A stretch of 64,000 bases of DNA from Solwaraspora sp. WMMD791 (lineage in GTDB: Bacteria > Actinomycetota > Actinomycetes > Mycobacteriales > Micromonosporaceae): assembly GCF_029581195.1 (NCBI RefSeq), contig NZ_CP120737.1, forward strand, positions 2,542,001-2,606,000, given 5' to 3'. This document shows, piece after piece, positions 60,577 through 64,000 of this stretch; position 1 is the first letter of the stretch; each line of letters begins with the position of its first letter. Under the pieces are notes generated by a model, which was given only the letters and a program-made list of their open reading frames with translations, ran no database searches and was not told the DNA's origin. Position numbers and translations under genes: made by a program.

Positions 60577-61401
60577 CTAATGGATCAGACGCTTACGGAA
60601 CCGGCTGGTGGCCAGCCACCAGCCGACCGCCACCCAGAGCGCGAGGTACGCCAGGTGACCCGACACCGACCAGGCGGGCGCGACACCCAACGACGCCGCA
60701 CGGCACAGGTCCACGCCGTGCCACAACGGCGACAGGTACGCCAGTGGGCGCACCACCGCCGGCAGCGACTCCACCGGGAAGAACACCCCGGCGAACAGGG
60801 TCATCGGGATGACGGCGAACCGGAACAGGATCGCCAGGTAGCTGTCGCTGGTGATGCTCGCCGCGAAGGCGACCACCGGCAGGGACACCCCGGCGGCCAG
60901 CAGCAGCGCGACCGGCAGCGTCGCGATCGCCCAGCCCGAGTGCAGCGCGCCGAAGGCCCCGGCGACGATCAGGAACGCCACGCTGCTGGCCAGTGCCCGC
61001 AGCAGCACGAAGGCGAGCAGGCCGCCGACCATGTCGCCGATCCGCAGCGGCGCGGCGATCTGCGAGAAGTAGATCTTGTGCCAGGTGAAGCCGCCGAGCA
61101 CCGGCCAGGACGACTCGCCGATCGCCACCTGCAGCGCGGTGGAGGCGATCAGCCCCGGCACCATCCAGTCGAGGTAGCTGAACCCGTTGACGCCGCCGTC
61201 GACGTAGGCCCCGACGCCGACGCCGAAACTGAGCACCGTCAGCAGCGGCAGCAGGAACGACGAGAAGACCGACGACCGCCAGGTCCGGCGGTAGCCGGTC
61301 AGGTGGAACTCCAGCACGGTCATCGCCGGGCCGAGGCCACGGGGCGCCCGCGAGAGGGCCGTCGGCACGACGTCGCCGTGGTCGGCACCGCTCGACGACA
61401 T
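60577..61401 (-). CDS. ABC-2 type transporter permease (2)
   Basis: The 274-residue protein has six helices and the same fold: LLPLLTVLSFGVGVGAYVDG, WMVPGLIASTALQVA, FTWHKIYFSQIAAPLRIGDM and TLFAGVFFPVESLPA. It probably forms a heterodimer with permease 1. It follows the nitroreductase-like gene after 136 bases, which could contain a promoter. Confidence 0.87.
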   Translation of the reverse strand: MSSSGADHGDVVPTALSRAPRGLGPAMTVLEFHLTGYRRTWRSSVFSSFLLPLLTVLSFGVGVGAYVDGGVNGFSYLDWMVPGLIASTALQVAIGESSWPVLGGFTWHKIYFSQIAAPLRIGDMVGGLLAFVLLRALASSVAFLIVAGAFGALHSGWAIATLPVALLLAAGVSLPVVAFAASITSDSYLAILFRFAVIPMTLFAGVFFPVESLPAVVRPLAYLSPLWHGVDLCRAASLGVAPAWSVSGHLAYLALWVAVGWWLATSRFRKRLIH

Positions 61402-61537
61402 CCCGCACTCCCCCCGGCCGGCGATCCGTCACGGTTCTATCAGCCGCGTACGACAAAGCCGTCTGACTGTACTGCGCGCCCCGCCGGTGGTTCACCCGAT
61501 TTTGCGCCCGCGCGCCGGCCAGCCACGGACCCGGCGG

Positions 61538-62539
61538 TCAGTCGCGGACCAGCATCTGCGCCACCGGCCGGCGGGGAGTCGCCGCAGCCGGCGGACCGTA
61601 ACCCACCCGTACGATCAGCTGCGCCACCTTGCCGCGTCGGCGGTCGGCCAGCAGCTCGCGGATGGCGGGGATCTCCAGCGGTTGGCTGATCGGGGTGGTC
61701 GCCAGATGGTGGACGGTGGCCAGCAGCAGGACCCGCTGCAACGCCTGGCCGGCGGCGACCCAGTGCCGGGGGGTGTCGCCGTCGGTGCTGAGCACCAGGA
61801 TGGTGGGGAACGGCTCGAACCGTTCGGCGGGCCGGTTCCAACGCGGCGTGACCAGCCCGAAATCACGCATCGGCAGCGTCTCCAACGCGTCCCAGGGGCC
61901 GATCGCGGCACGCGGTACGCCTTCCCGGCGGCCCCGACGCGGCGCGGTCCACTGGGCGAGTTCGGCCAGGTAGGCCCCGTCCTCGCGGTGGCGCTGCTGC
62001 GCCGACCGGGCCAGGCTGACGATGGCGTTGCGGGCGACGGCGGAGGCGACCGCGAGCTCGGCGCCCTCGTGCCCGGCCGCCTGGCACAACGACTCGAGGA
62101 CGTCCTTCGGCACAGCCGCCGAGGTGAACGGCCACCGGTTGGTGTGCCGCCGGCCGACCGCCTCGGCCAGCGCCACGACCCCGGCGGTCGGGACACCGGC
62201 GGTGCCGGGGGTCACCCGGGCGACCAGGTCCGGCTGTTGCGGATCGGGGAACAGGTCGGTGTGCGGCAGCCAGCCACGGTGCCGCAGGGCGATCCGCAGG
62301 TTGAACAGCGCGGCCCCGACGCTGATCAGCAGTTCCCGACCGCTGGGGTCGATCACCTCGAGTTGTCGGTGACGGTCGGCGAACAGGTCGACACCACCAG
62401 CGTGGTCGATGAGCCGGAATCGCCACGGCTGGCTGTTGTGCAGCGACGGGGCCGCGACGGCGGCGCCGACACAGGCCAGCAGGTCGTCGTCGGTCGGCGT
62501 CGCGCCGGTGGAGTCGTCCGGTACGCCGTTGGTGCTCAT
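61538..62539 (-). CDS. Acg-like nitroreductase-fold protein
   Basis: The 333-residue protein resembles the mycobacterial Acg group: PSLHNSQPWRFRL near residue 31, GAALFNLRIALRHRGW, RRHTNRWPF, and in the C-terminal half PTILVLSTDGDTPRHWVAAGQALQRVLLLAT. These proteins bind FMN weakly or not at all and may sequester it; they are often linked with dormancy or stress. The ATG is 42 bases after the acetyltransferase stop. Its place inside an ABC-2 module may be chance. Confidence 0.82.
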   Translation of the reverse strand: MSTNGVPDDSTGATPTDDDLLACVGAAVAAPSLHNSQPWRFRLIDHAGGVDLFADRHRQLEVIDPSGRELLISVGAALFNLRIALRHRGWLPHTDLFPDPQQPDLVARVTPGTAGVPTAGVVALAEAVGRRHTNRWPFTSAAVPKDVLESLCQAAGHEGAELAVASAVARNAIVSLARSAQQRHREDGAYLAELAQWTAPRRGRREGVPRAAIGPWDALETLPMRDFGLVTPRWNRPAERFEPFPTILVLSTDGDTPRHWVAAGQALQRVLLLATVHHLATTPISQPLEIPAIRELLADRRRGKVAQLIVRVGYGPPAAATPRRPVAQMLVRD

Positions 62540-62581
62540 GTCCTCAGCCTCGCTGGAGGCGTGGCCCCGGCACCAGTGGCG

Positions 62582-63205
62582 TCATGCCTGCCGGGGCGGG
62601 TCCAACGGCCGGGTGGCGCGTAGGGCGGCGGGCCAGTCGGCGCGGCGCATCTCGTACTCGACCTCGCCGTGCTCGGTGCCGTCGATCGGATCGTCCCACT
62701 GCAGGTGCAGGCACCGGGCCAGGCGCATCCCGACGGCCTCCATCACCCGCCGGGACGCGATGTTGACCGCCATCGTCTGTGCGAACACCCGCTCGACGGT
62801 GGGTTGCGCGAAGGCCAGCCGGAGCAGTTCCCGGGCCCCTTCCGAGCCGTATCCGCGACCCCAGTACGCCCGACGCAGCCGGTAGCCGAGCTCGACCTCG
62901 ACGACCGGCAGCGGCAGCGACCGGGTGCCGACCGCGGCGGTGCCGGTGCCGACCGGTTTCAACGCGAACCAGCCGACGAAGGCGCCGCTGGCCCGCTCGG
63001 TGGCGGCCCACTTACCGAAGTCGGGAAAGCGCAAATAGTCGCGGAGGATCGCCGGCAGGACCTCACGGCGGACGGTCTCCGCCGGGGTGGGTTTGCCTCC
63101 GGTGAGGTAGCGCATCACCGCCGGGTCGCTGTCCAGCTCGACGAGGAGCGGCAGATCCTCGGCGGTGAACCGGCGGAGCGCGAGTCGCTCGGTCTGCGTG
63201 ATCAT
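62582..63205 (-). CDS. GNAT-family N-acetyltransferase (RimJ-like)
   Basis: The 207-residue protein has the GNAT fold with TERLALRRFTAEDLPLLVEL, the beta-strand VEVELGYRLRRAYWGRGYGS, whose RRAYWGRGYG is the acetyl-CoA pyrophosphate loop, and the segment NIASRRVMEAVGMRLAR. It would acetylate a protein N-terminus or a small amine. The ATG lies 13 bases after the ATPase stop, so it is probably cotranscribed. Confidence 0.87.
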   Translation of the reverse strand: MITQTERLALRRFTAEDLPLLVELDSDPAVMRYLTGGKPTPAETVRREVLPAILRDYLRFPDFGKWAATERASGAFVGWFALKPVGTGTAAVGTRSLPLPVVEVELGYRLRRAYWGRGYGSEGARELLRLAFAQPTVERVFAQTMAVNIASRRVMEAVGMRLARCLHLQWDDPIDGTEHGEVEYEMRRADWPAALRATRPLDPPRQA

Positions 63206-63218
63206 GCGAACGTGGAGT

Positions 63219-64000
<782 letters not shown>

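Overview
The window is uniformly G+C-rich. It has many GTG and some TTG starts, 1-4 base gene overlaps, Tat and lipoprotein signals, and sugar ABC operons without their own ATPase. This points to a high-GC actinomycete, most likely Micromonosporaceae; the family is an inference from gene style, not a search. There are no insertion sequences, integrases, phage genes or CRISPR arrays, so it reads as ordinary chromosome rich in sugar uptake and cell-surface functions. About 56 protein genes and two tRNA genes can be supported.

Left part (1-22.6 kb). A truncated membrane glycosyltransferase (1-1194, minus) is divergent from a ribose-type operon (1420-8111: ribokinase, permease, binding protein, double ATPase, RbsD, DeoC-like aldolase, GntR/UTRA regulator) with a promoter/operator candidate in front. 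An alpha/beta hydrolase and tRNA-Met(CAT) follow. A DeoR regulator (9516-10361, minus) faces a second sugar operon (10656-16877: binding protein, two permeases, class II aldolase, an ADP-dependent-type sugar kinase, class I mannose-6-phosphate isomerase). Next come a 48-bp perfect palindrome, a small Cys-containing protein, a secreted cutinase/PET-hydrolase-like enzyme, a QsdR-like TetR regulator with an FAD oxidoreductase, tRNA-Asn(GTT), a YtxH-like membrane protein and a TIM-barrel isomerase.

Middle part (22.8-47.5 kb). This is a surface-glycan region with five PAPS-dependent sulfotransferases, two GT4 glycosyltransferases, a Wzz-like protein, an O-antigen ligase/polymerase, a flippase and a lipoprotein glycoside hydrolase, so the product is probably a sulfated polysaccharide. 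A small block of unrelated genes (DUF559-like nuclease, XRE regulator, two small proteins) splits it. On the minus strand the glycan genes continue with almost no gap from an Ebo-type cluster (39148-47469). That cluster holds a myo-inositol-phosphate synthase, a UbiA prenyltransferase (EboC), a TIM-barrel isomerase, EboA, EboB (TatD), EboE, EboF (phosphodiesterase) and a dedicated polyprenyl diphosphate synthase. The usual EboD cyclase is absent and an inositol-phosphate synthase stands at the head of the operon. This is the most interesting system in the window.

Right part (47.8-64 kb). A 1085-residue secreted ThuA / sugar dehydrogenase / PKD protein precedes a ROK-regulated ribose-type ABC operon that ends in a Gfo/Idh/MocA dehydrogenase (51383-57743), and a Tat-exported TIM-barrel isomerase. 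Together they look like uptake plus oxidative or keto-sugar processing of an unknown carbohydrate. The window ends in an ABC-2 export module (two permeases and an ATPase cut by the right edge) with a nitroreductase-fold protein and a GNAT acetyltransferase between the permeases and the ATPase.
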